Shown: piece by piece, positions 27,411 through 39,804 of the stretch
Numbering within the stretch: the stretch's first letter is position 1
Layout: the number at the start of each line of letters is the position of its first letter
Source of the DNA: Eleginops maclovinus
Lineage: Eukaryota; Chordata; Actinopteri; Perciformes; Eleginopidae
DNA: 64,000 nt
Direction: 5' to 3'
Assembly: GCF_036324505.1 (NCBI RefSeq)
Contig: NC_086365.1
Coordinates: forward strand, 8,145,155-8,209,154
Translations under genes and position numbers: made by a program
The notes under the pieces: generated by a model
The model's database searches: none
Seen by the model: only the letters and a program-made list of their open reading frames with translations
What the model was told of the DNA's origin: nothing

Positions 27411-28009
27411 CTGAAGCCCCCCCTCCACCCCACTCTTTCTCAACCACTAGCACCACCAACACCCATCCTACCCACCTCCCCCTATCCACCCCCTCCTTCT
27501 TTGTCCCTCTGAGAAGGTCTTATCAGGGATGTACAGGGCCTCTGTCGCCTCCTGGGGAGATGATGGAGGGAGGAGGCAGAGGTGGGTACTAAAGGGAAAG
27601 AGGGTGGGAGGGGGAGTTGGATGGGAAACAGGGTGGAGTGAGGGGGGTGATCCCGTTGTTGAATAGTTTGTGTCTTTGGATGTGTCCTCTAATGTTTTCA
27701 TGCCTTTTGACAATGGATAAATCTAGTGCATTTCTGTGGCACTTTTTCAAAATTCAGTGCATTAATAATCACAATCATATTTAAACTAACCCTTAAAAAA
27801 GTCAGATAGAAAGAAGTATCTCAAACGAAGTGAAAACACTACTTGGGTTTCATTTGTGAGGTTTTGGTTTTCATTTCTATCAGTTATGATAGTCGTGGAC
27901 AGCCCTTTGGCCAATAAAGTCCTATTTTTCAAAGTTTGGGTGCGATATAGTTTTAAGCCCTACCAGCGGCGTGGATGTGGTGATGGAAGCCAACTTTGTT
28001 ACGTCTGGG

Positions 28010-28440
28010 GCACAATAAGATGATAAAATCCAAATGCACGACTCGACACAAAAAGAGTTTCCAAAAAAAGGTTTTTTACTAGAGGTAATATTCCATAGTC
28101 ACAAAAGTCTAAGCATAAAGCACACTAGCGTGGTGACAACTCAAAACGATCTGGCACTGGGCACAGAGACAAACACAGCTTAAATATACAAGGTGAACAC
28201 AGGTGTAAACAATAAGGGAGGGGCAGTTAATCAGGTCAAGGGGAGAGACAACCAAGGAGGGGAAATCAAGCTACCTGAGATGAGAAAGGATGTTAGTGAT
28301 AAAATAAAACCGGAAATGACACACAGGAAATGGCAGACAACAAAAAGGATTATTGGACACAGACTAGACAATATATATACATAAACTAAGGTCAAAAAAC
28401 CATAACCATAATTCAGCATATTTGCCGAGACACAACAAAC
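28010..28440 (-). repeat. probable dispersed teleost repeat
   Basis: The A-rich + strand text (AAAAGAGTTTCC, GTGGTGACAACTC, ACGATCTGGCACTGGGCACA, GAACACAGGTGTAAACAATA, GGAGGGGCAGTTAATCAGG) matches a pattern I know from many fish genomes, an interspersed element read on the opposite strand. The class is uncertain. Confidence 0.5.
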
Positions 28441-28449
28441 TTTGGTCTT

Positions 28450-29800
28450 TCACCAAATACCTGCCAAACCAACAATCCCATCATTGTTTATCAACAGGAT
28501 AACGGCAATCCAACTGTCCTTAATTTCCATGACATTTGGAGGTAGGATTTGGCATGGGCCAATGAAGACTCCTATAAATTTCAATGTGGACACAAATTAT
28601 AAATACAAAAAAATATCTTTAACTTTTGTTAACATTGCCAAAAAGGGCCTTTGGACTTGGCGGAAGTCTGCGCTCTTAGAGTCCCCTTAGTGATTATTAT
28701 TATGCGAACGAGCTACATTTATGTTAAGCTTAGACCTGCTAAACATCAGCTTGTTGTTTGTCCTATCTGTTACTCATGATGCCGAACCCTAACCCTGTTG
28801 GAAAAGATCTTCCAGTAATGAGAGAGTAATATGTTGTCCTAGCAGTTGAAACATGGACAAACTTACGAAAAAACTGAAGGTTGTGATAATCCGGATTTAC
28901 CTTGCCAGTCATCACAAAAAGGTTTAAAAAGAGAAAAGGGTTTTGCCCTGATCTTTACCGGCAGATAATTCTAAACAGTAATGGAGTCAAGAAAGCCTTT
29001 ATGTGTCTGTATACTGTATTAAGGCATTTCTCTCTGTCTCTCGTCTCAGAGAAAAGTTTGACAGCATTTCAAACTTATAAGAAAACAAACCCAACATGTA
29101 AAGAACATTCACCTACATTTCTGCCTTTTTGTTACCTATTTCAGAGGCGGCAGCATCTCCACAAGCAGTCTATAAATCACTCCTACGATACCTCGCCCAG
29201 ACTTTTTTGTGTTATGAGAAAAAGTATGATGAAACCACGAAACAATACTCGCACATAAGCACAAACGTGGCGACACATTTCTTGAAGGTAAGCAATTTCC
29301 ATGCACGTTAAGAGCTTAGCATCTACGCAGCACTATTCATATCCGTTTACCATTATGATGCAAATGATAACAGTGGTGCCTGGCTCGCGCTTTCTCCCAT
29401 TTCTTCTGCACTTTTACGACGAACAACACACACATTATAATGCAGACGCACACCTACATTACAGTGCACACACATACACACACATGAGAAAATTCACCCA
29501 GCTCCATTGCTTATCCCCTTTGTTTGAGCTGATTGGATCTGGGGCGATCACATGTTTACCCAGAGCGCTATCTCTTTGAGAAACGTCCGTCACGGGTAGC
29601 GAAGAGTAACGTTCGCCTCTTTTTGTGTTTTCCCTTTATTTTGGAGACGGGCACGCACACACGGTCTTTATGTATATATGCTAATAGGCTGGCTAACACG
29701 GTTTCACACTGTTTGTTTTTGAAAATGATGCAACTTGCCAGACATCCGTTTTTCTGCTGATGTTCACATTTTCTTTTTTTTTATTTCTCAGGGCGGGCAT
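28450..29800. other. intergenic, no gene seen
   Basis: No coding region is recognised. Short CA-rich text at 29425-29490. Confidence 0.45.
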
Positions 29801-29803
29801 TTT

Positions 29804-29817
29804 AGAGAGAGAGAGAC

Positions 29818-29849
<32 letters not shown>
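29804..29849. repeat. (GA)n microsatellite, imperfect
   Basis: GA run with a few interruptions (ACAG, AAAG). Confidence 0.95.
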
Positions 29850-30428
29850 GATGATGAAGAAGGGAGGGGAAGGGGCGAGGGATGGAGGGAAGCGTGTGTT
29901 CAAAATCCACAAAGGTTTTGTAATAAATGCATCGACGACAATAAAAACAAAAACATTAAAGGGAGAAAAGACGTGTTTCTGTGTTAAACAATTAGTGCTG
30001 CAGCATTAGAGCCGATCAGGAAGAGACAAAAGCTCGGCAGCAGCAGGGGTTTACCCCAGACACAAAGACACAAAGACAGATGCTCTGCAGCCCCGCCAAA
30101 CTACACCACCACACCAGATCCACTGGAGCGGTGTGCAACATATCCAACCAAATCCACAATCCTGCTGCAGGTCTGTAATAGTATCGCATCCGAGTGTAAT
30201 AGTAATACTTTGATACATCAGTCAATAATCAATACTTTGTTTCTGTAACAGTATTAGTACTGCTCTTTAAACTCTTAAACTATGACTGATTTCTGTCACA
30301 GCAAGAAATAACAGACATTACTGTAGGTCACCCTGATAAACAAAATGATGCCCATTGTTTTTAGTTTCAACACACTAACATAGAATTATGAATAGAGTAG
30401 CGCAGGGATGATGTATTTTTGTAGGCTG

Positions 30429-30891
30429 ACCCGGAAGTAAGCTGGGCATGGGTTCCCTCGACAAAAAAGCAATGCCATTTCTCCATAGGATTTTGGACGA
30501 TTTAAAAAAATATGATCTGTGTTAAACGAACCTGTTTGATAAATGCACGTTTTGTTCAACTGGATAATCTCCACATGTCTACCCTACTTTCATAATTTTC
30601 GAATAATAAATCTAACCGCCAAAAGAAAAATGCTAACGTTATACTATAAATGAACTACAGACGAGTTCAGCACGGTCGCACGACTTCAACGTCACGCCAA
30701 CTTAAGGTCGTTTTAACTGACTTAAAAAAAAAGTCACTGCTGATGTCGTAAAACAAAACGTGACCCATCTCTTAAAATTGTGTCAACCACAGACCTTATT
30801 TCGAGCTATTTTCCAAAAATCCTACAGAGAAATCTCATTGACTCTGAGACGAGGGAACCGGAAGTGGTAAAATGCTAACTCACTTCCGGGT
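30429..30891. mobile_element. small non-autonomous element with inverted ends
   Basis: The left end ACCCGGAAGTAAG (30429-30441) is complementary to the right end CTCACTTCCGGGT (30879-30891) at 12 of 13 positions. The interior (AAATGCACGTTTTGTTCAAC, AATGCTAACGTTATACTATA) is familiar as a dispersed fish sequence. There is no coding capacity. Exact ends and target duplication are not resolved. Confidence 0.55.
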
Positions 30892-31255
30892 TTTGGGACT
30901 CATTCCTGTGCCACTCTATGTTGAATGCACTTCATCTACACTGTGATGATACTGACACTGTATCATCACACTAAACATTAGACACTTAACCCAAAGGAAG
31001 TTAAAAAAAAGATGTGTACTAACTGTTTCAAGTTTGCAGTTAATTAAAACAAACATGGCTTAATAAGCTGCCAATGGAGGGTATTTGATTTAATTAAAGT
31101 GTTGAACACCTGCCAGCCAATCAGAAACAAGTATAGACCAAAAGAGTACAAAATCTATACGAAAACAGTATTTGAAAAACATAAAACAAAGTACTCAGAA
31201 CTGCTTCCGTATTTCCAACCTTAGGTGTCTCTGACACAAGACTTTAATCAATTGT

Positions 31256-31374
31256 ATTATATCAACAGATTCCACATAACTGTATAAGCAATAATACAAT
31301 GTTTAAATAAGTTCAACTTAATATTATTGCTTTCAACTAACCTAATACAGTTATATGTAATGTGTTGATATAAT
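31256..31374. mobile_element. palindromic MITE-like element
   Basis: Outer arms 31256-31285 and 31345-31374 are complementary at 27 of 30 positions, and inner arms 31286-31296 and 31322-31332 are perfectly complementary (11 bp). The whole can fold into one long hairpin with no coding capacity, as in foldback MITEs. Confidence 0.65.
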
Positions 31375-31389
31375 TGAATTCAACGGTTA

Positions 31390-32187
31390 ACTTTTTTCGG
31401 TGTAATACACGCGCACGTACACACACACACTTAGTTAATTGACTGTTAAGATAGACACAATTTTTTGGGTCAAACTGTAAAGTCTTGAAATAGTGAACAC
31501 CTCACCTCTTAGTTCTGACCTGCATATTATACAGTAAATATCATTATGGCCTAAAACTTTAACCAATTGCTATATTTAACAATTATTTGGCTTTAAAAGG
31601 TCACTTTACCCAAATGATATAACATATTTTCTGACGTACCTCCAGTAGTATTCAGCCAAACAAATACTCTGGGATTACTCGGCATGGTTCTGATATCTGC
31701 CACCAATTTATCCAACTCAATTATTACAACTAAACTGTGTTTCGAGAAATGTTCTCTCGGATTATGTTCGCAGTTTTAAACACGGCTAACGATGTAAATT
31801 AAAACTTAAATATTGGTAAGGTTTAGCAAAACTAAATATTTTGTGTAAATTGGGTGAATAAAAAGAAACATTAAAAAATAAAGGTTTGACCTACCGATCC
31901 ACCAATCTATACATAAACTTCTGCGAACTTTGATAAGAATCGTATTTGAATTATGTTAAAAACAAATTGCATTGTATTGAATGCTTTCTTTAGGCTGACA
32001 TCACTCAAATTAGGTAAGAAATGGTTTATATTTTGGGTAAAACAACCCCATAAGTAGGTTGTCTGTCATTAGAGAGCTCCCTGCTGTTCTAATTGCATCA
32101 GGACAGTGTCTACAGTGACTCTGAAATACATGAAAATTTAAAAAATGTAGTCATTAAGCTTCTGCAGCCTGTGTGGTCACTCTCCAG

Positions 32188-32262
<75 letters not shown>

Positions 32263-34579
32263 GTGTTAGTGTTTGTGAGTGTTTGAGGAACCCCACTCCG
32301 GTGGCGTCTGCTCTGTACATTCGACTCAATGGCTCCAGTGTTCATATGTGTGTGTGTGTGTCTGCATGTGTGTGTATGACTACGGCACTTAACCCTGTGA
32401 CCGGTTGTGGAATGAGCTCCACAGAAATTGCCGCAAAGCCTCTTGCCCCCCCGCCAAACGGCACCGGCGCGGTGTGTGTTACCACCCCAAGAGACGCCGA
32501 CAAGCTCACACACACATACACACACAAGCTCACTCTGTGTCCTCCAAGACAGGGATGGTAACGGCGTAAAGCTTCGTGTTTAGACTCTGCGTCTTTGTTC
32601 CTCCCTCATGGTGCCTCCTCTACCTGCATGAGGGAGGAAGTCTCCGCTGTTTCCACTTTAAAGCCAGGAAGTGTTTGATTCCCTCAGTTTCCTCCACTAC
32701 TAAAAGCCCATTTCATCTTTTCCACCCAAACCGCAGAGTGACACAACACTATTATTCCCTCAATCTGCACCCTCTTTCTGAAGCTCTTTGATTCACCATC
32801 ATCTAGCCTCATTGTCACACACTTTATAACACAATCAGCTGCTGTAGCCTCTGATATGTGTCCAATGAGGGCAAACAGAGGTGGGGGGCTGCACAGGCGA
32901 AGGTTACTTCACATTCTCGTTAAAACTGCCCCAAAATACCCTAAATTACCCTTTTACCTAAGCTCAAATATACAGTTTGCAAAGCAAATAAAGACACGTT
33001 TTAAGACAGGAAGTAGGTCCCCTCAAAAAGATTTGAATAGGTCAGCAACTAAATATTTAAGGAATGTTTCCGGATGCTGCAACAGGTTGAATCCAGCAGT
33101 TAGGAAGCAAACAAATCAGATATATTCTGAAGTTTAGTGTTCAATTTAAAAGTTATTTACTGAGAAGAACATCTGCTGTATTCAAGGCTTGCAGTTTTTA
33201 GTTTTCAATCAATTTTCCCTTTAACAATATGTGAATATTTACAAAAAATACTACAAAATGAACACGTTGTTTTACAATTTTGGTCAGGAATGAACCTTTC
33301 AACAGTAGTAAATAACTTTTATTTAAGTAATTGCAATTACAAATTGTGAAAATACGTTAAAGTTAAACGCCTTCATTCAAAATCTTATATAAGTAACAGA
33401 AAAAAGTACCTTAATATGGTACTTAAGTACAGTTGTGATTAAATGTACTTCATTACAGTCAGAAAGCTGTCAGCTCACTTTACTCAGTGTTATAAATGTA
33501 TCTTAGTAAACCGATATGTGTGTGCGTGATGTTTGAGGCGGCAGAAAGGATGTTGCCAGTCAGATAAGACGTAAAAAATGAGTCGGCCATCTGAGACCGG
33601 CACGTTACAGCAGGGGTCACAAGGGGTCAGTGCCACGGCAACAGTGGGTCTGCCTCTCCTCCTGTGAGGGTCTCGTGTAAGTCTGTATCCTGTCAATCAC
33701 ATCCTAACCTGCAGCCAGAGACAGGATGCTGATTTCACTGCCAATGTTTTCGAGTAATACACTCGCAAAATGATCAATTGTATTCCAATGTTTCTTATTC
33801 TGTCTTACATAGTTTACTTACTCCTGCGTTTAGGGGTGGGGTAAGGTAAAACACAAAGAAGTGAACTTACTTCTTCGTGTTTTACTTGTTACAGAATATT
33901 TCTAAACTCGATTATTGCCACTTTTACTTGATTATAGTCAACGTGTTATAACATTTTTTTCTGACTTCTTTGGATGAAGTCATCATGCCAAAACTGATTG
34001 CATTTCTCATTTAGAGATATTTTCTGTATTATAAACTTTTTTTGGGAAGTGTGCATACATCCTTCATACATTTTCCCATCCAAATGGCTGCATGCGGGTG
34101 AATTTCCTGTTCAAAATTGTCCAAAGGGAGTTATTAAGATCCTCTGAGTTGTGAACTTGCTGTTTGCAGATGACATTATTATTGCACTGATATTTCTCAG
34201 CCTAATGAAATCTGCTCTGCCTCGCACTGATGGAACACTGTTAACTTTGATCTCACAATTAAGTCCCCATGAACAGCTAATAAAGCATAATCTGCTCTGT
34301 ATCTGCGTGTCTGCGCCACAAGCACAGAAAGCCTTTTAGCATATCTTGGCTGACTGACGTTTTGTTGCTTTCGGCTGAAAACAGTGACTTATTTTTATCA
34401 CGCTCCACATAATACAATCAAGTATTAAAGGAGTTAAAATCAAACTGGATCTGCATCGGGTGAGTGGCAGATGCCTGTGGGGGCTTCTAGTTATTCAGTC
34501 TCTTCTTCCTCTTTCTTCCATCTCTGTAGAGCTTTCCAGCAGAGGAAACTTGCTTTATATATGTATATATTATTATAAG
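31390..34579. other. intergenic, no gene seen; simple repeats and hairpins
   Basis: Contains an imperfect (GT)n at 32192-32260, hairpins at 32598-32639 and 33846-33885, and an ACTTAAGTA-type fragment at 33400-33460. No exon is recognised. Confidence 0.5.
32192..32260. repeat. (GT)n microsatellite, one interruption
   Basis: About 69 bp of GT with one TATG interruption at 32226-32229, followed by (TTAGTG)n-like text. Confidence 0.95.
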
Positions 34580-35148
34580 TGGTAGGAAGAGTTATATACA
34601 TGTATGTTTATATTGTAATAAAACCAGGTTACTGTAACTGATTACTGTAATATCTTTCATGTTATATTAAGGGTTATTTTGTTATCGTACCTGGTCTCCA
34701 GTCTGTGTGTGTGCGTGTGCGTGTGTGTGTGTATGCACGATTCGCCACAAGGTGCAGGTGCCTCCCCCTTTTGTTGGTTCATTCAATTGATGGTCAGGAC
34801 TGGTACGCCTTGTCGGTGAGTGACTATAAACTAAGCTAAGTTAAATCAAGAATTAATGTAAAAATGAACGAGTATGATTTCATTGGTTAACTCGGGGTTT
34901 GTTTTGTGTTTGCATAGCAGGTTTACAACCTAACTAATTTCACCACTAACTAATGTCACTGAGTAACTAATGTTACCAACAGGCTAGTGTAGCCGTAACA
35001 GTTGGGCTAATTAGTGGGTGAATTTATTGTGTATGTTTGCGCAATAAAACTGAAGTGACACGAGTTGTATCCGCCGTACTTGTCCGGATAACCCTTCCAG
35101 AGGGGAGTTTATTAAACTATAGCGGGTAGTTTAGTGAAAAACTGGACA
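34580..35148 (+). repeat. 5' LTR of BEL/Pao element
   Basis: 569 bp beginning TGGTAGGAAGAG and ending CTGGACA. It shares near-continuous identity with 39805-40353. A (GT)/(GC) microsatellite inside it (34705-34732) is longer than in the 3' copy. An AATAAA at 35043-35048 is the likely polyadenylation signal. No clear tRNA primer-binding site follows the LTR. Confidence 0.9.
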
Positions 35149-35395
35149 GTTGTAAACCGCTGTAGGAGCCTTGCCGGAGAGAACACGGACCCCGAGCGGA
35201 GAATAGACATCGTTGACGGCCTGCGTCGAGACCGGAGACCCGGAGTCTGTCAAGGGAGCGCCCGTCAACAACGCCACTATAACGGAGAAGCCGATGCCTA
35301 GAGCTAACGGGGCCGTTAAAGGGCTGAATAACTTCTACAGCCGTAAGTAAGGCCGTGTGGATAGCAAAAAAACTGCAGAGCTAATAAAGGACAAA

Positions 35396-36830
35396 ATGGC
35401 GGACGACAAGCTAGATCTAGAGAGCCTAAAGCGGAGGCGATCAAATGCGCAACAAAACTTTACAACACGAATAAACCGCCTTGATGTTAGTGCTGGCCGC
35501 TTACGTGAATTTGAGTTGTCAGAAGAGTTAGCAAGATTAAAGGACGATTATGATAAACTCCTCGATGCCAGTAATGAATATCGACGTACAGGGGCAGGTA
35601 GACCCAACTGACGACGACGGTGAGTTTCGAGATGGCCTGGCGAGACGCCAGTGAGCAAAAGTTCCGTGAGGCTGAGAACACAGTCATGGAAATGCTGTGG
35701 TCCAAGTATGCAGCACCACACATAGGTGCTCTTGAAACGCAGTTCAAATCGGTCTCTCTGGGGAGAGAGAGGATGAAGACACTGGACGTGATGACGCGGT
35801 CAGTGGGGACGTCACATCAAGCGACAGAGCAAACATCACTACCAGCGCTGCTCAAGTGGCTAAGGTCAGTAGTCAACCTCCGAGCAGGGATGGGGCAGTC
35901 GCCACACACAGTACTCCCCAACAGACATTACAGCCCACCCGGCAGTCACGACAGTCTGACGGTGGACTTAATGTTAGCTTTGCGCCACCTCCGACCCTCG
36001 CCAGCACACCACAACTGTCGAGCGTTCGCGCTGCTCCGCCCTTCGATCTCAGGATGGGACAAGGAAGTAGCGGGTCATATAGCGGCTCTGGTGTGCACGA
36101 AGGGTGGGGTAACAATTCTCAGTGGGCCCGACCTAAAATAAGAAACTTCACTTGATAGACAGTATAGGTGAGGCTGTGAGAAATGAGCTCAGACTGTTGC
36201 GTTGTAGAAACGCAAACAATATCTTCAGGGAATTAGAGAACCGTTATGGTGATAAAGCGCAAACGGCAGAAGAGATCATGGTGGAGCTACAATCACGACA
36301 TGTTGTAAGGAACCACCTGTCGCCGGAGACGTTAGAGTTGATCCTAGCAGTGGAGAGGGCAGCATTGGACCTCACAGACCTGGGGTGTGTAGACGCTATA
36401 CAGAACCAGCTGGTGATTCGGTCTTGAGAGTAAACTCCCTGATATCATGAAAAGAGAGTGGCTCGTGTATGAAGCCCTGTTAACAATGTCCACTCAGGAA
36501 ACCGTTTCGACAGGCTCTTGCTGTTCCTGGAAGACCAAAAGTTGTTACTCGTGAGGTTGGAGCAGTTGCTACCCAGCAAGCCATAGCCTGCTAACGCTCC
36601 CGAGAGACCAAGCAACCTGGAGAAGCTGAGTGACAGATGGAAAGAAAAAAAGTTGTTCACTAAGACTACAGCAAGTGCGGTCAAAAGAGACTCCCAGCAG
36701 ACGCCACGCACTGTGTGTGGTGGTGAAGAACACGGAGGAAAATTGTTTCAGGAAGGCCAATCTGTCAGAGAAGAAAGCTCAGGTGAAAAAGGCAAAAGCA
36801 TGTACAAAGTGCAACAAAGAAGGATGCTGA
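35396..36830 (+). pseudogene. gag-like region of BEL/Pao element, broken
   Basis: Open segments in different frames cover this region: 35396-35611 (charged, coiled-coil-like, begins MADDKLDLESLKRRRSN), 35620-36141, 36152-36427, and a piece ending at 36830 with CTKCNKEGC, which resembles the start of a zinc knuckle. Gag forms the particle shell of the element. Frame changes near 35611 and 36141 and the stop at 36425-36427 show decay. The assignment rests on position between the LTR and the protease and on composition. Confidence 0.6.
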
Positions 36831-36891
36831 GAGGGAAAATAAAGCGGAAGGAAAGAGGGGACCTCGTGGTACGACAGAGGAGCAAGAGGTT

Positions 36892-38330
36892 GTGTTCGCC
36901 GAGTTGGGACTGACTCCCCACCAGTTGCAAGCTGTCCGCAGAGCTTGTACTAACAAAGCAACATCGAGAGTGGGTCCCGGTGAGAGTCTGATAGAACAGA
37001 GCGGCTTGAAGGAACATCCAGTCCTCATGATGCTCGTGCCTGTCACGACAAAGAGAGGAGACGGCCTTGGAGCTTTGTTCGACCTCGCTTCTGACACCAA
37101 TTACATTACGCACCAGGTTGCGGAAAGACTAGGACTGACCGGCGAACCGGTCTCACTTGTTGTGTATTGTGTCGGCACAATGAAGGTGAAAGTTAATACA
37201 AAAAGATATCTTGTTACAATAAAAGTGTGGACCTCACGATGAACCCTGAAGCTCCACGAAATGATCTGTTACGTGATGGAAGACATCACTAAAGTGGATA
37301 GAGTGGTGAAGTCGAAGCGGTTGGAGCAATTTTTTCCTGAAGCAGAGCCGGGAGAACTGGCCCGCCTAGAGAAGATCGATCTGCTGATCAGCACCAGAGA
37401 AGGCCGGTTAGCTCCACAAAGACTACAAAGGGTCGGTGACCTGGTGTTGTGGGACGGTCCCCTAGGCAAGACCGTGAGTGGTATGCATCCAGACCTCTTT
37501 GAGGAGGTGGATGTGACCACATGGCACTCAAAGACGCACTTCGCACACTCCATGAGGGCAGTGGCCGTCAAAGTTAAGGAACACTTTGTGGGAACGCTGG
37601 GATGCCATTTAGAACTAGAAAGCAGCGTGGAAGTTCGGACGACAGCAACGTGCAATAAAGAGGTCATTAAGTGGCTGAAATGGGACAGTATCGGAGCGGC
37701 CTGTGACCCTGCCTGCGGAGGGTGTCGCTGTGGAAAGTGCCCACCGGCAGGAAAGGAGATGTCCCTGGCTGACGAGAGGGAGCTGGAGATAATAAGGGCA
37801 GGTCTGGCCTTCAGAGAGTGTGACACCCACAGCAGCCAGCCACACTGGGATGCGAAGTACCCCCTAGTAAACCCAGCCTCTCTTCCCAATAACCGAAAGG
37901 CTGTGGAAGCAACGTTCCTGAGGGCTGAGAAGCGGCTCGTGAAAGACCCCATGTGGAAAGAGGCTTACACGGGCAAGTTCACGAGGTGGTGGAGAGGGGA
38001 GCTGCTGTTAGCTCACCAAGGACATAATGGACAGCTGGGATGGGGCCGTATGGTGGGTGAGTCACCTAACCGCACCGAACCCGCACTCAGTGACTACGCC
38101 GGTGCGCCTTGTCTGGAATAGCAGTCAGGAGTTCAGAGGGGTGAGCATGAATAGCATGTTACTCAAAGGCCCAGACGTCCTCAATCCCATCAGAGCGGTG
38201 CTCCTCAGATTCCGGGAGGGAAGGCACGCAGCTATCGGAGACATCACCAAGATGTATAACTCAGTATGGCTGGAGGAACAAGAAGTTCATGTGCATCGAT
38301 TTCTGTGGAGGGACTCACCAAATGAGGAGT
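36892..38330 (+). pseudogene. protease and N-terminal reverse transcriptase of BEL/Pao element, broken
   Basis: The protease segment carries LFDLASDTNYITHQVAERLG (36892-37242), closed by an in-frame TGA at 37240-37242. The same frame resumes at 37261 with DLLISTREGRLAPQR and a cysteine-rich CDPACGGCRCGKCPP and ends at TAG 38119-38121. The RT start (VRLVWNSSQEF, LLKGPDVLNP, GDITKMYNSV) lies one frame away (38027-38330), so a frameshift lies between about 38027 and 38121. The RT is cut after RFLWRDSPNEE, so its YVDD-type catalytic site is absent. The element cannot be autonomous. Confidence 0.85.
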
Positions 38331-39437
38331 GTCATAGACTGCTGTATGCACTGTCATAAGACCAAAGCAAGAATGTGCAAGCAGGTGATGAGTAAGCTTC
38401 CCCACCAACGAACTGAACCAGCTGCACCCTTCGAGTTTGCGGCACTGGATCTCTTCGGCTCCTACGTCGTTAGAGACACTGTAAAACGAAGAACAAAGAT
38501 GAAAGTCTGGGGTGTGGTGTTCAGTTGTATGGCTTCGAGAGCAATGCATGCAGACATCGTGGAAGATATGTCGACGGAAGGATTTCTGAAAGCGTACCAG
38601 CGCTTCACAGCTCTCAGGGGTCACCCAAGAAAGCTCTGGTCGGATCAAGGAACCAACTTTGTGGGTGCCAGGCCAGTGTTACGGGAGCTTTATGAGTTCC
38701 TAAGTGACATCGACAAGGATCAGGTCCAAGGGAAGGCGGGAGCTGCAGGAACCGACTGGACGTGGGTATTTCACCCGGCAGGCTCTCCTCACCGAAATGG
38801 GGCAGCTGAGGCAGCGGTCCGTGTGCTTAAGAGAGCGTTGAGTAGCGTTGGTGAAGAAAGTATCCTGACAGCGCTGGAGTTCCAGACCCTCCTCTACCTG
38901 GCTGCTAACCTGTCGAATGAGAGACCAATCCATGCCAGGGCCCAGGTTCAAGACCAGACTGTGGAAGTTATCACTCCCAACTCCTTCCTGCTCGGACGCG
39001 CAGGACCCAGTGGGGACGCTGGAGGGTTTGAGTATCCAACTTACCCCGTCGTGCGTCTGAGAGCAGTCCAGATAGAGGTCAACAAGTTCTGGAAGCGGTG
39101 GAGCCAGCTGGCGGGTCCGGGTCTCTACATCTGACAGAAGTGGCATGCGCCTGCTAGAAATGTTGCGGCGGGGGACCTGGTGTGGCTGGCTGACAAGAAC
39201 GCGCTGAGGGGCCAGTTCAGGCTGGGTCGAGTCGTGGAGGCGTGTCCTGATGTGAAGGGTGTAGTACGACACGTGAGAGTGAGAACATGCCAGAGCTGTC
39301 CGGTTGTCGGCGGGCATTCCAACAGAAGCTATGGTGCAGAGAACTGTCCCTCCACCATCCTCCACAGGGACGTTAGGTGGCTGGTGGTCCTGCTACCAGT
39401 GGAGGAGCAAAAGACCCCCCCAACGCCATCCTCTTAG
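38331..39437 (+). pseudogene. integrase of BEL/Pao element, interrupted by a stop
   Basis: The frame reads CCMHCHKTKARMCKQ (rest of the zinc-binding domain), AALDLFGSY (first catalytic Asp), LWSDQGTNFVGA (second Asp) and SPHRNGAAEAAVRVLKR (catalytic Glu), a DDE integrase core. An in-frame TGA at 39132-39134 separates it from the C-terminal part GDLVWLADKNALRGQFRLGR, which continues in the same frame to about 39437. The N terminus is lost at the internal deletion. Catalytic residues survive but the protein is truncated. Confidence 0.88.
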
Positions 39438-39601
39438 AGGTTGGTGGTGTGTTTCGGTAAAGGATCAAAGACCTCCCCACCATGGTGTGTTTCTGTTGGT
39501 AAAGGACGGTAAAGGAGCCCCACCATGGTGTGCTTTGGTAAAGGATCAAGACCCCCCCACCGCCATGCTCTTAGAGGTTGGTGGTGTGTTTCGGTGAAGG
39601 A
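39424..39601 (+). repeat. degenerate tandem repeat between integrase and 3' LTR
   Basis: CGCCAT-CTCTTAGAGGTTGG and the following GTGGTGTGTTTCGGT occur at 39424-39458 and again 137 bp later at 39561-39595. Between them CCCCACCATGGTGTG occurs twice and GGTAAAGGA several times. It lies in the element's 3' untranslated part. Confidence 0.75.
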
Positions 39602-39804
39602 TATCAAGATGTCATCTCATCAAGGACGATGAGTGTTGGTTATGGACATTAAAACTACCTTGATTCTATGGTTATTCATATTGTGGCATTCATGTTCAAG
39701 GGTGCAACGTTATGTGCATGGTTATGGAGTGAATATCATATAGAAGTTTAACTGTTTGAGCTAGTTATGGTGGCCTACTTGGATTCCAGAATCAGTAGCC
39801 CAAG

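Noticed and set aside
28780..28800. CCTAACCCT telomere-like motif
   Set aside because: Only about two units; not an interstitial telomeric array.
36748..37952. Long minus-strand open frames opposite the BEL pol region
   Set aside because: They are shadows of the + strand protease/RT frames, with no recognisable domains.
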